This document shows, piece after piece, positions 45,644 to 54,982 of a DNA stretch of 64,000 nucleotides. This stretch comes from Scytonematopsis contorta HA4267-MV1 (GTDB taxonomy: Bacteria > Cyanobacteriota > Cyanobacteriia > Cyanobacteriales > Nostocaceae). The translations under genes and the position numbers were made by a program. Position 1 is the stretch's first letter. Every line of letters starts with the position of its first letter. Location of the stretch: positions 62,001 through 126,000 of the forward strand of contig JAHHIC010000033.1 of NCBI GenBank assembly GCA_019359035.1, in the 5' to 3' direction. The notes below the pieces were generated by a model. That model saw only the letters and a program-made list of their open reading frames with translations, was not told the DNA's origin and made no database searches.

Positions 45644-47056
45644 TTGACATTAGCAGTAAGTTCCAAAAAATATTCTATTCGTCGCAATCGCTGGTTTGAA
45701 CGATTAATCGCTTTATTGGCATTGCTCAACTTAACTTTAGTATTTTTTGACCTTACTTATATAAACGGACATAACTTTTATTTACAATATTCACCAGCCT
45801 TAACCCTAATTTATGATTCAATAAAAGGTATTAAACCCCATCCTGAAACACAAAATTATCTTTACAAAGTTAATCAATTAGAAGAACGGGTTTCACAAAA
45901 TGGTTTAGAATCACCACAGTCAGAAAATGCGCTTGCTGAATTACGTCTCCTCAGTAGTCGCATGATTGAAGACAATCCGTTTGATGTTGCAAATAAAACT
46001 GGTACTTTAGCAAAAATAAAAAATGAAATACGTCTACGTACTCATCAAATATCTGCTAGAGATGCTTTTGCAACTTTTTGGAGTCAAGCTTATCTATCTC
46101 AAGCAGGATGGCAACAAGAAATAAACTTATTCAATACTCAAATTCGACCATTAATTGAAAGTAACTACTATCGAGATATTGATAAATTTGGTCACTTTGT
46201 CGATAATTTCTGGATGATTGACTTACCTTTTGTAGTTATTTTTTCCCTAGAGTTTTTAGCACGTACTTTTTATATCAGTTGGGGTAATTCATCGCTAACA
46301 TGGTTGGAAGCCATGCTGCAACGTTGGCATGATTTATTCTTATTACTTCCCACTTGGCGATGCTTAAGAGTAATTCCTGTGACAATTCGTCTTTACCAAG
46401 TAAATTTATTGAATCTGGAACCTCTACGCAAACAGTTAAATAATGATTTTGCGTTTAATTTTGCTGAGGAAATTACGGAAATGGTAGGTATTCAAGTAAT
46501 TGACCAGATGCAAGATGCGATTCGTCAAGGGGATGTTGCTCGCTGGTTATTTCATCCCGAAACGCGCAAACCCTACCTCCAAGTTAATGATATCAATGAA
46601 GTACAAGCGATTGCAACTCGTTTGGTTAATGTCAGTGTCCATGATGTTTTACCAAAAATCAAACCTGATATAGAAGCTTTGGTACATCACAGTCTTGCCA
46701 ACACTTTCAACGAATCTCCTATTTACCAACAAATACAGAATATACCTGGCCTAAATAATTTACCCCATCAACTAACAGAAAAATTGGCTCGTGATTTATC
46801 TGAATCAACTTATCGCAATTTCATTAAAGCATTTTCAGACCCAGTAGTAGGTAATCTGGCCGCTCGTTTAATCACAAATTTTCGTGATATCTTAGAAAAG
46901 GAATTACAGAAAAAAAATAATATCCAAGAACTTCAATCTTTACTTATAGATATGTTGGAAGAAATTAAAATGAACTATGTTAAAGGTATTTCGTCTGAAG
47001 GAATTAAAAAAATATTAGAGGAAGCAAATCAAATTCATAGAACAATGTATAAGTAG
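45644..47056 (+). CDS. Unrecognised membrane protein (470 residues), TTG start
   Basis: The TTG at 45644 has a good ribosome site (AGGAG, 7 bases away). An N-terminal membrane helix (about 19-37) is followed by a soluble helical part. Two more membrane segments come at about 180-205 (DLPFVVIFSLEFLARTFY) and near 220-245, where an Arg-bearing helix (LLLPTWRCLRVIPVTIRLYQ) resembles a voltage-sensor S4. The C-terminal half is soluble and helical with no known motif. Ion channel homology is only suggested by the S3/S4-like look; no pore loop is visible. It lies on the same strand in the stress-type block. Confidence 0.75.
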   Translation: MTLAVSSKKYSIRRNRWFERLIALLALLNLTLVFFDLTYINGHNFYLQYSPALTLIYDSIKGIKPHPETQNYLYKVNQLEERVSQNGLESPQSENALAELRLLSSRMIEDNPFDVANKTGTLAKIKNEIRLRTHQISARDAFATFWSQAYLSQAGWQQEINLFNTQIRPLIESNYYRDIDKFGHFVDNFWMIDLPFVVIFSLEFLARTFYISWGNSSLTWLEAMLQRWHDLFLLLPTWRCLRVIPVTIRLYQVNLLNLEPLRKQLNNDFAFNFAEEITEMVGIQVIDQMQDAIRQGDVARWLFHPETRKPYLQVNDINEVQAIATRLVNVSVHDVLPKIKPDIEALVHHSLANTFNESPIYQQIQNIPGLNNLPHQLTEKLARDLSESTYRNFIKAFSDPVVGNLAARLITNFRDILEKELQKKNNIQELQSLLIDMLEEIKMNYVKGISSEGIKKILEEANQIHRTMYK

Positions 47057-47188
47057 TATCAGGATAACCAAAAAATTTGATAATTTGATTTTGGTAACGT
47101 TAGCCAAAATTCTTCCCAGACCTATTCCTTCGTTTCCTTTGTGCCTACCCTGCGGGAAAACCGCCGGTTTACGTGGTTAGTTGTCCGT

Positions 47189-49027
47189 ATGACTAAAAAA
47201 CAAAAAATCAGCAATTATAAACGCTATCAACAAGCAGCATTTAATCATCCAAGCTATTACCCAATCAATCAAGTCGTTTCGTCCCAGCTATATCGTCCAA
47301 TTGCAACCTGGATGGGAAGATTGATTTTGCCCAAACTTGAAGACCGTCAGTTTATTAAAGGTGTATTGTTTGAGGTTTATCATGCTGAGTCTGCATATCA
47401 ACACCTCGTTGGGCAGATTGTCAACTTAAGATGGAGTGATGACCCAAATGTTCAGGCTTATATTCGGGCATTTAGTAAAGATGTTCACTTTAATACTAAG
47501 GCGAAATCTAGTAGCCAACAAGGACGGGTACATCCAGAGCGAATAAATCATTGGCGACAAGTAAACCCATTAGAATCACTAGCAGGTTCTAGACCCCAGG
47601 ATGATGTCATAGTAATGTTGTCCGAGCCTGTAATGGTTGAAGAAATCCGCACTAAAACTAATGACAAACAATACTTTACAACACTGTATATTTACCAAGA
47701 GCCGATTCAAATCACTGGACGCTTTTATGGTTTAGTCAAATTTTTGTATCCTATAGATACGCAAACAGATACTGATAAAAATCCACCAGAGCAATTTCGA
47801 GTAGTTCATTTTAATCGTGTTTCACGTCAGTTTAATGGCGTTGAGGAAATACTAAAACTACCTCATGTAATTGCAAATCAACAAGGTATTTTTCCTTCCA
47901 CCAGCAATTGCATAGAACAATCTTCTCTCAATGAAACAGGTTGGTATATTTACGGTGCGAATGATATTAATGGGATGTTTGTAGTACAAGCAATTGCTCC
48001 ACGTGCTTTATTACGTCTTGAACCCAATCAAGTAATCTATGGAAAAGAGCCTGCACTACATTACCTTAAACATCAGTCCTGGAAAGGTATAAAAACACAA
48101 AAAGGGAAAGCCTCATCTACTTTGCTGGTTCCACAGCAAGAAAATGAACACCTTAAAAATCAACCTGTTGAAGCTTGGAGCAATGGCGATTATGCTTTAG
48201 TAATACATATGTATGGTGGTATTGGTGGTAAAAAGCAAGAACCAGCTACCAAAAGCCCCCTTTATTTCGGACATTTCGCCTATGGTATTGCTAAAGTTGT
48301 GTGGGAACCACTTTGCGATGAATTAAGGTTTGAAATTAACTACCATCAGGTTTACACTCACAATCAAGAAGGTATTATTGCCGGGACGCTTCATTGGTCG
48401 CGTTTTATGGGTGACCGTCAATTTGGATGGTTAGGTGTTCGTCCCGTTGTAGATATATTGATTAAATTTGATGCTTTTACAGAAGAATACGAGGTGAGCG
48501 ATGGTCAACGTTCGGTCTTGCTAAACTTGATGCGACATCTTGAAGCTATGGGTGCTCGTTATCGTATTGGGGATGGGACTGGTGGCACTTTTGTTACTCC
48601 TGCAAACAACTGTGTTCAGGATGCTAATCAAGCATTTTATGGAAGTGTTCAGCAGTTAGAAAAAAATATTAAATCTAATCCTATTGCTTTACAAAAGTGG
48701 TTGGAACAATTCCCAGAACAAACTCAACGATTTGAGCAATTAGTTCAGCTTGCTTATGAACTGAAACGTAAATTACTTCCGTTTAATAATCTTCGTCCTG
48801 ATTGGGAAAGACATGAATACACGTTAGGAGTTAGTTTAGAAGAGCGTCCTCTAAAACATTTACTCAGAGCAATAGGAAGTTTCAGAACTATTTTACCCCG
48901 TCTTGCTAGCGATACTGTTGCCAAAATTTTTATTGAGCAAGGAGCGATGGTATGGGTACTGCGGACAAATCAAGTTGGTGGGTTTGATTCTGATATTGAA
49001 CCTGTTGCTCCTATTAATTTACTGTGA
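47189..49027 (+). CDS. Unrecognised 612-residue soluble protein
   Basis: I take ATG 47189 (MTKKQKISNYKRYQQAAFNH); a GTG at 47141 lies in a repeat-like segment (CCTTTGTGCCTACCCTGCGG) and is unlikely. The protein is mixed alpha/beta with motifs such as TGWYIYGANDINGMFVVQAI, MYGGIGGKKQEP and MGARYRIGDGTGGTFVTPAN. The latter is Gly-rich and may be part of an active or binding site. No signal peptide or membrane segment. I have seen similar segments in large cyanobacterial proteins linked to CPBP-type membrane proteases but cannot confirm the family. Follows the 470-residue membrane protein by 132 bp, same strand. Confidence 0.75.
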   Translation: MTKKQKISNYKRYQQAAFNHPSYYPINQVVSSQLYRPIATWMGRLILPKLEDRQFIKGVLFEVYHAESAYQHLVGQIVNLRWSDDPNVQAYIRAFSKDVHFNTKAKSSSQQGRVHPERINHWRQVNPLESLAGSRPQDDVIVMLSEPVMVEEIRTKTNDKQYFTTLYIYQEPIQITGRFYGLVKFLYPIDTQTDTDKNPPEQFRVVHFNRVSRQFNGVEEILKLPHVIANQQGIFPSTSNCIEQSSLNETGWYIYGANDINGMFVVQAIAPRALLRLEPNQVIYGKEPALHYLKHQSWKGIKTQKGKASSTLLVPQQENEHLKNQPVEAWSNGDYALVIHMYGGIGGKKQEPATKSPLYFGHFAYGIAKVVWEPLCDELRFEINYHQVYTHNQEGIIAGTLHWSRFMGDRQFGWLGVRPVVDILIKFDAFTEEYEVSDGQRSVLLNLMRHLEAMGARYRIGDGTGGTFVTPANNCVQDANQAFYGSVQQLEKNIKSNPIALQKWLEQFPEQTQRFEQLVQLAYELKRKLLPFNNLRPDWERHEYTLGVSLEERPLKHLLRAIGSFRTILPRLASDTVAKIFIEQGAMVWVLRTNQVGGFDSDIEPVAPINLL

Positions 49028-49223
49028 GTGTTGATTGTTGTCTGTTGACTGTTGACTGTTAGGGAACAAAAAAATAATACACCCGCAAATGCACGCTCAC
49101 CCATATTATTTATTATATATTTCAGGTCAACACGCTTTATTCTAAATACGAGTGAAAATTTTAGGAGCATATAGACTTTTTAAGTACATAATCACTAGTA
49201 AAATATAAACTTTTATAACTTAC

Positions 49224-49271
49224 ATTTTCTGCTAGAAACTAGTCACGTATTTTCTGCTAGAAACTAGTCAC
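49224..49271. repeat. Two direct copies of a 23-bp element with an inner palindrome
   Basis: ATTTTCTGCTAGAAACTAGTCAC occurs at 49224-49246 and 49249-49271, period 25 bp. Each holds the small palindrome CTAG-AAA-CTAG. The pair lies 220-270 bp before the AvaK-like gene, so it might be a regulator site, with no direct evidence. The remaining gap 49028-49494 is AT-rich and starts with degenerate TTGACTG heptamers. Confidence 0.6.
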
Positions 49272-49494
49272 ATTTATGCTAAAAATCACTCTTAATAATT
49301 GACTTAAACCTTGATTAATACTACTTTATAGCGCAACCTTACTTACATTGTTGCATAAGCATAGTTTATATTTACTGATTAAATAAGTTTATAATCAGAA
49401 GATTTAATTAATTAACTCTTTAGAAAGATGATTGTAATCAGTTATATTTTTAACCTTGTAATTGAAGTACAAATTAACACAGAGGAAAAAAATA

Positions 49495-50394
49495 ATGGCA
49501 CTTCACAAGATTAGCGATTTTGATACAGACTACCGTAATACCATCCAAGGTAACGACATCAAAGGAATGAGTGTTTATGCTCAAGGAAGTGAAGAGAAGA
49601 TTGGTACAGTTAGTGAGATGTTAGTTGATGACCAAGGACAGTTACGCTATCTCATAGTTGATTTAGGCTTCTGGATTTTTGGTAAGAAAATATTGTTGCC
49701 CATCGGTCGTGGCAGAATAGATTCAAAAGCAGACCGCGTGTATGTTGGAATGACAAGACAGCAAGCAGAAGATTTACCTGAATACAAAGAAGGAATGGCG
49801 CTTGACTTCGACTATGAAGAGCAGGTGCGTGGGGCATATCGTCCTGCAGTAAATTCATCTGCTACTGGTGCTGCTGCGGCTGTTGCAGGAGCGGCTGCTG
49901 CGGCTGGACGTACCCCAAGCTACGACCGTGACACTTACAACTACGCACAAGATGCAGATTTGTACGACACTAGCACCCATGACGACCAAACCTTTAAACT
50001 TTACGAAGAACGTTTAGTTGCAGGCAAACAGCGTCGTAAATCTGGGGAAGTCGCGATTGGTAAACATGTTGAAACTGAGACTGCACGGGTTGCTGTACCA
50101 GTTGAAAAAGAAAGAGTTGTTGTTGAGCGAGTAACTCCATCTGAAGCAGGTAGAGCGGTTTCTGCTGATTCAACAGCTTTCCGTGAGGGTGAAGTTGCAC
50201 ATATGGAAATCTACGAAGAAGTTGCTGATGTTCGCAAAGAAGCTTTTGTGCGAGAAGAAGTCCGAGTTAAAAAAGTTGTAGACCAGGAAACAGTACAAGC
50301 TCAAGAAACAATTCGTCGTGAAGAATTGGATGTTGATGCTGATGGACGCCCCATTACCAATAAAAACGACCGAAACAAGAAAGACCGTAAATAA
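49495..50394 (+). CDS. PRC-barrel and DUF2382 protein (AvaK-like)
   Basis: About 299 residues from ATG 49495, with CAGAGGA as ribosome site. The N-terminal MALHKISDFDTDYRNT and a PRC-barrel (about 15-80, EKIGTVSEMLVDDQGQLRYL, FGKKILLPIGRG) resemble AvaK of Anabaena variabilis, an akinete-abundant protein. An Ala-rich linker (AAAAVAGAAAAAG) follows, then a DUF2382 domain with KHVETETARV, REEVRVKKVV and an acidic/basic tail. Such proteins are induced by desiccation and related stresses; their mechanism is unknown. Genes around it on the same strand look like stress genes too. Confidence 0.88.
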   Translation: MALHKISDFDTDYRNTIQGNDIKGMSVYAQGSEEKIGTVSEMLVDDQGQLRYLIVDLGFWIFGKKILLPIGRGRIDSKADRVYVGMTRQQAEDLPEYKEGMALDFDYEEQVRGAYRPAVNSSATGAAAAVAGAAAAAGRTPSYDRDTYNYAQDADLYDTSTHDDQTFKLYEERLVAGKQRRKSGEVAIGKHVETETARVAVPVEKERVVVERVTPSEAGRAVSADSTAFREGEVAHMEIYEEVADVRKEAFVREEVRVKKVVDQETVQAQETIRREELDVDADGRPITNKNDRNKKDRK

Positions 50395-50475
50395 TTAATG
50401 CTACTTAAGTTTTGTAGTAGTGCGAGTGCATTACTACAAGTTTGATTTGAGTTTTTGATTTTACTGGAGGTTTAA

Positions 50476-50913
50476 GTGAGAGTGATTCAAAATTTTCGTC
50501 GTATTTTGACCGCGTTTGCCTTAGTTTTCTTATTAACAACTACTGCTGCCTGTAGCGGTACAGTGCAAGCAAAACAGCCGACAACGCAATTGCCAGGAAC
50601 TAGTTACAGTGCTGAATATGCTCAATTAGAACGCGGTAATACTGTAGAGGGTCAGGATTTTGGTAGTTGGGTTGCAACAACAGCCAAAGGAATTGTTCAG
50701 GATGCTTATGTACGTGACAACAATAAGTTAGGTATTGTAATTACACCTAAAGTTCGTCCGACAGAAGTGCGACCATTAGCAAAATCTTTACTGCAAGGGT
50801 TTCATAAGAATTTCCCAAATCAAGACTTAAGTGTTTTGGTTTACGCACCCGATAAACAATTAATTTTGACGGCTCAGTATGATACGCAGTCAAATGAAAT
50901 CGCATACAAATAA
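50476..50913 (+). CDS. Small lipoprotein, unknown function
   Basis: The 145-residue protein starts at GTG with CTGGAGG as ribosome site. A signal peptide ends in a lipobox-like TTAAC (Cys26), so it should be a lipoprotein facing the periplasm. The mature part contains FGSWVATTAKGIVQDAYV and LSVLVYAPDKQLILTAQY, a compact alpha/beta fold, but I do not recognise the family. It lies between the AvaK-like and the 172-residue genes (82 and 70 bp apart), probably one transcript. Confidence 0.8.
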   Translation: MRVIQNFRRILTAFALVFLLTTTAACSGTVQAKQPTTQLPGTSYSAEYAQLERGNTVEGQDFGSWVATTAKGIVQDAYVRDNNKLGIVITPKVRPTEVRPLAKSLLQGFHKNFPNQDLSVLVYAPDKQLILTAQYDTQSNEIAYK

Positions 50914-50983
50914 TTGCTCGATTTTTATAAGCATCACATGAGCAATTTAGTTAATTTTAATGTCAAAAAAGGAGATAAATAAT

Positions 50984-51502
50984 ATGTCTAGCAGCGACCA
51001 GTATAAACGTCAAATCATGAAGGATTTATCTCAAGGTAATACAGAATCCCTTGATGATGTTTCTGACCCTTCAGAAAGTTACCAAAACTTTGATGATTTT
51101 GCTCAACGCTCATCGCATGAAGAACGACGTCAATTGTTTCGTAAGTCTTTGAATCATAATCAAATACCTCCAAGTCAGATGGAGCCAGAACTCAAAAAGG
51201 CGATTGCACAAATTCAGCCAAAGGAAAGAGATGATGTAGCTCGTGAATTTTTTAAGCATTTCAAACAAAGAGGTTTGGACGAGCGTCATTTAGAACAACA
51301 ATTAGGTCTTTCTACACACCACCCCAGTCGCATGAATGCTGATGATGTTAGCAAAATAGCTTCATTTGCATATCATAATCATCCTGATATTTTTCAAGAT
51401 GTAATGGCTGAGCAGCCAGCAATCTTTAAGTTTATCAGTAATCCTTTAGTAGGTGCAGCTTTGGGTGCTATTGCATCAAAGTGGTTTGGTGGACATAAAT
51501 AA
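50984..51502 (+). CDS. Unrecognised 172-residue protein with Gly-rich tail
   Basis: Starts at ATG 50984, preceded by AAAGGAGATAAATAAT; an ATG 24 bp upstream would place the ribosome site inside the gene. The protein is hydrophilic and helical (MKDLSQGN, HEERRQLFRKSL, DVAREFFKHFKQRGLDERHL) and ends in a hydrophobic Gly/Ala segment (NPLVGAALGAIASKWFGG) that could touch a membrane. Function unknown. It is the last gene before a clear terminator, so it ends the AvaK-like transcript. Confidence 0.78.
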   Translation: MSSSDQYKRQIMKDLSQGNTESLDDVSDPSESYQNFDDFAQRSSHEERRQLFRKSLNHNQIPPSQMEPELKKAIAQIQPKERDDVAREFFKHFKQRGLDERHLEQQLGLSTHHPSRMNADDVSKIASFAYHNHPDIFQDVMAEQPAIFKFISNPLVGAALGAIASKWFGGHK

Positions 51503-51542
51503 GCTCATCTTTGTTTAAAGTTTTCATGGGTTAATAGTTAAG

Positions 51543-51564
51543 CCTCTCATCGGAGAGGTTTTTT
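51543..51564 (+). terminator. Rho-independent terminator
   Basis: CCTCTC-ATCG-GAGAGG followed by six T residues, 40 bp after the stop of the 172-residue gene. The rest of the gap to 51883 is AT-rich with nothing recognisable. Confidence 0.85.
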
Positions 51565-51883
51565 ATATTTAGCTATTTTTTTTAATTGCCCATAGTTGTA
51601 TGTAATAAATAATTTTATCCATCTTTCGACATAAGCCTTTAGATATAATTAATAACGATTTCTAAAAAAATATAAAAAATACTTAAATACCTGATATATA
51701 GTGTCCCTACGACAATTTTTATTTTTCGCAAGCATTTTTTGAGTCCGAAGAAAATCCAATATCAACACATAGATAGATGTCATAGATATATCTCTATCAT
51801 TAAATTAATTGAGATTAAATTCTGTGGTATTTACAGAAGTTTCTGTATCTCCTTCTATAGTCTCCAAACTTAACTGAAACAAC

Positions 51884-53602
51884 ATGAATGGAATTTGGCA
51901 AGGAATGACCACAGGTTTGCATGATGCAAGCTTATTTTTCATGATGCAGCAAATATTAGCTCAAACGCAACCTTCAAATAGGGTTCAGCCTGTTCGACCA
52001 GGACAAGCTTTAGAGACTGGGGTAGATTATGTGGAAGGATTGATGGCACAATTGGTGAATTTTTTGCCCACGTTGCTCGCAGCAATAGGAATTTTGTTGG
52101 TCGGTTTACTGATTGCCGCAGTTGTATCTGCCGCAGTACGCTCTCTTCTGAACCGTACTACCATAGATAACCGAATTGCTGCTGGGTTAACTGGTCGCTC
52201 AGACAGGGGAGAGCTACCCAAAGTAGAGAATTTAATCTCTAATTTTGTCTTTTGGGTGATTGTACTGTTTACTATAGTCGCGGTTTTACAAGCACTAAAC
52301 TTACAGACAGTTTCTCAACCTCTGAATACTTTCCTTATTCAAGTAACTGGATTTATACCTAGGCTACTAGGTGCAACAATTCTGTTTGGTGTCGCTTGGG
52401 TAGTTGCAACGCTCGTCAAACTTTTAGCAACACGCGGATTGCAAGCTTTGAGGTTGGATGAGCGACTACAAAATAGTGACCCTGAAGCAACACCAACACC
52501 CGGTCAAAACCAGTTGTCTCTGGCTGACACGATTGGTAATGCTCTTTACTGGTTCATTTTTTTACTATTTCTGTTACCCATTCTAAATGCTCTGGAGTTA
52601 AACCAAGCACTACTGCCGATACAGTCTTTAATTAACCAAATTCTCTCAATTTTACCTAACATTTTAGCAGCGGTACTGATTGCTGCGGCTGGTTGGCTTC
52701 TGGCTACTATAGTACGACGCATTGTCACTAACTTGCTAGCATCAGCAGGAAGCGATAGATTGGGTGCGAGATTTGGTCTACGGCAAACTACTAGGGGGCA
52801 ATCACTTTCGGGAATCATTGGTACAATTGCGTATATTTTCATCTTAATTCCTGTAGCAATCGCAGCACTTAATGCTTTGCGGATTGACGCTATTTCTGTC
52901 CCAGCGATAGCAATGTTGCAACAAATCTTGAATGCTCTCCCCGCAATTTTTACCGCAGCATTTATATTGATTGCAGCTTACTTCTTCGCGAAATTTGTTG
53001 CGGATTTAGTAACCAATATTCTTACAAGTATTGGCTTCGACAACATTTTTTCTGCTCTCGGTTTGAGAACAAACATAAGACGAAGAGAACCAGCATCACA
53101 ATTTGATGTGCCTAAGCAAGCAGATGCAGTGGCAACAACCCGCACACCATCAGAAATTGTGGGAGTTGTTGTATTAGTTGGTATCATGCTGTTTGCTACG
53201 GTTGCCGCAGTTGATATTCTCAACATTCCTGCGCTTACTGCACTAGTTAGCGGTCTTGTGGTAGTCTTTGGTCGAATTTTATCAGGATTAGCAGTGTTTG
53301 CTGTCGGATTGTTCCTGGCGAATCTCGCATTTAACATTATTACCAGTTCTGGTTCACGGCAAACGCAAATCTTGGGTCAAATCGCACGAGTAGCAATTAT
53401 CGCCTTAGTCTCAGCAATGGCACTACAGCAAATTGGTGTTGCTAGCGATATCGTTAACTTAGCGTTTGGCTTGTTATTGGGTGCGATTGCAGTGGCAATC
53501 GCCTTAGCTTTCGGTTTAGGGGCACGCGATATAGCAGGAGAACAAGTGCGAGAATTTCTTGGTTCTTTTAAAGGTAAACGTAACGAACCACCTCGGATGT
53601 AG
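51884..53602 (+). CDS. Mechanosensitive-channel-like membrane protein (TM-helix repeats)
   Basis: The 572-residue protein contains repeated TM_helix-type (PF05552) units found in MscS-related proteins. Repeating segments are FLPTLLAAIGILLVGLLIAA, ILPNILAAVLIAAAGWLLA and ALPAIFTAAFILIAAYFFAK, each followed by a basic short loop (VRSLLNRT, VRRIVTNLL). More than ten membrane helices in total. It ends in a cytosolic tail (REFLGSFKGKRNEPPRM). There is no clear MscS beta domain. It would respond to membrane tension or form a channel; the role is inferred. It follows a terminator and so has its own promoter. Confidence 0.88.
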   Translation: MNGIWQGMTTGLHDASLFFMMQQILAQTQPSNRVQPVRPGQALETGVDYVEGLMAQLVNFLPTLLAAIGILLVGLLIAAVVSAAVRSLLNRTTIDNRIAAGLTGRSDRGELPKVENLISNFVFWVIVLFTIVAVLQALNLQTVSQPLNTFLIQVTGFIPRLLGATILFGVAWVVATLVKLLATRGLQALRLDERLQNSDPEATPTPGQNQLSLADTIGNALYWFIFLLFLLPILNALELNQALLPIQSLINQILSILPNILAAVLIAAAGWLLATIVRRIVTNLLASAGSDRLGARFGLRQTTRGQSLSGIIGTIAYIFILIPVAIAALNALRIDAISVPAIAMLQQILNALPAIFTAAFILIAAYFFAKFVADLVTNILTSIGFDNIFSALGLRTNIRRREPASQFDVPKQADAVATTRTPSEIVGVVVLVGIMLFATVAAVDILNIPALTALVSGLVVVFGRILSGLAVFAVGLFLANLAFNIITSSGSRQTQILGQIARVAIIALVSAMALQQIGVASDIVNLAFGLLLGAIAVAIALAFGLGARDIAGEQVREFLGSFKGKRNEPPRM

Positions 53603-53657
53603 CAGAATTTGAATCGAAATCAGATAGGATAAACTGGATTAACCTAATTTGTTTGTG

Positions 53658-53682
53658 AGACGGGCTTAACGACCCGTCTTTA
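53658..53682 (+). terminator. Terminator-like hairpin
   Basis: AGACGGG-CTTAACGA-CCCGTCT followed by a short TT-ATAATAAG run, 56 bp after the mechanosensitive-channel-like gene. The T-tract is weak, so termination is probable rather than certain. Confidence 0.6.
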
Positions 53683-53825
53683 TAATAAGTTGTTGACTGT
53701 TGATTGTTGAGTGTTCAGTGTTGACTCGATTTTTTACTCAATTTATAAGAATTGTGGCTATAGCTAACCAAGGTTTTACTAAAAATTTATTATGAAAGTA
53801 GGAACTGAGTTCTCATTAGACCTTA

Positions 53826-54033
53826 AAAATTCAAAATTCAAAATTCAAAATTCAAAATTCAAAATTTAAGAATGGGGTAATTTTGAATTTATTAATTTAG
53901 TTCTGGGTACTTGCGTTCACTACGTTGTGCGTCGCGCTAACACTAAATCATAGATTTAGTGGCATCCAATTAGTGGCGCTTGCTTGCCCCCACTAATTGC
54001 AATTTTGAATTTTGAATTTTGAATTTTGAATTG
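53826..54033. repeat. Heptamer arrays in inverted orientation around a small palindromic region
   Basis: 53826-53867 is six AAAATTC units. 54001-54033 is about five AATTTTG units, their reverse complement. Between them lie a palindrome ACTAAATCATAGATTTAGT and repeats CACTAATTG/TTAGTGG. The whole could form a long hairpin. It lies in the 494-bp gap before the HMA-CpcD gene. Confidence 0.75.
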
Positions 54034-54096
54034 ATGTGACACTCCTTATTCTGATATCGTACTCAACACTTGCCGCAAAGTTCAGCTAATTAAAAA

Positions 54097-54741
54097 ATGA
54101 ACAGTTACTTACAAAACTCCCACACAAGTAATTCCACTGTAGTTCGAGCAATACATACTGCTGTCAAAGGAAGAGCTAGATATAAAGTTCATGGTCTTTA
54201 TGGCTCGGAGTCACTCAAAAAATACATCGAGTCAAAACTTAAAAATGAAGAAGCTATTAGGGATGTCTTTGCTAATCCACTTACAGGAAATGTACTTGTA
54301 ACTTTCCAACCAAACTTTAGCTTTAAAACAATTGGCTTACGAATTAAAGATATTGTTTTATATTTCCAAGAACAAAGCAAAAAATTTTTAGCCAAGACAT
54401 CTGTTATTAGCCCAGCAAAAAGTCAAACCAAAGGCAAGAATGAGATTTGTAAAAATCCACTAGAAACAGCAGAGGTGGACATGAATCAGCCTAATGAGAT
54501 TATTTTTTCCGACTCATCAGTCCAATTTACAGATACCCAAAGCATAGAACAGTCAACCGTTTTTCCTACTAAAGGAGACAAACGAATGTATGTAATAGAG
54601 GTTATGAATCAAAACATCAATACTAATATACCAATACGCCATAGCCGACAATTGTACACCGTGTCATTTGAGCAACTTTCCCGACGATATCAGGAAATTC
54701 ACTCACGCGGGGGAAAAATTATCAGCGTAAAAGCTGTTTAA
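54097..54741 (+). CDS. HMA-like domain fused to a CpcD-type phycobilisome linker domain
   Basis: The 214-residue protein has two parts joined by a polar linker. Residues about 15-80 (AIHTAVKGRARYKVHGLY, NPLTGNVLVTFQPN) match the HMA-like domain seen at the N terminus of cyanobacterial P-type ATPases, without the metal-binding C-x-x-C. Residues about 163-214 (RMYVIEV..IRHSRQLYTVSFEQLSRRYQEIHSRGGKIISV) match the CpcD domain of phycobilisome rod/core linkers and of ferredoxin-NADP reductase. I know no described protein with this pairing. It could be a linker-like adaptor tying a membrane or metal protein to phycobilisomes. Alternatively it is a piece of a larger ATPase; it ends right before a 46-bp array. 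Confidence 0.78.
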   Translation: MNSYLQNSHTSNSTVVRAIHTAVKGRARYKVHGLYGSESLKKYIESKLKNEEAIRDVFANPLTGNVLVTFQPNFSFKTIGLRIKDIVLYFQEQSKKFLAKTSVISPAKSQTKGKNEICKNPLETAEVDMNQPNEIIFSDSSVQFTDTQSIEQSTVFPTKGDKRMYVIEVMNQNINTNIPIRHSRQLYTVSFEQLSRRYQEIHSRGGKIISVKAV

Positions 54742-54764
54742 AAAAAACAAGTGGTGCGGGCATC

Positions 54765-54978
54765 TTGCCCGCCTCTATGTTTTACATTTCATGGGAACCG
54801 CTGATAACCCTTGCCCGCCTCTATGTTTTACATTTCATGGGAACCGCTGATAACCCTTGCCCGCCTCTATGTTTTACATTTCATGGGAACCGCTGATAAC
54901 CCTTGCCCGCCTCTATGTTCTACGTTTTATGGGAGCCTCAAAAACTCCTTGCCCGACTCTATGTTCTACCTTGTATAA
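54765..54978. repeat. Tandem array, about 4.6 copies of a 46-bp unit
   Basis: The unit is TTGCCCGCCTCTATGTTTTA plus CATTTCATGGGAACCGCTGATAACCC. Copies begin at 54765, 54811, 54857, 54903 and 54949; the first three are identical and the last two diverge. It separates the HMA-CpcD gene from the convergent Wzc-like gene, whose stop is at 54983. Confidence 0.9.
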
Positions 54979-54982
54979 AAAC

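Noticed and set aside
52027-53337. Several minus-strand frames inside the mechanosensitive-channel-like gene
   Set aside because: Shadow frames produced by the codon usage of a hydrophobic gene; no motifs.
54765-54978. Possible CRISPR array or small gene at 54857
   Set aside because: The 46-bp copies are identical throughout with no unique spacers, and the frame is made by the repeat.
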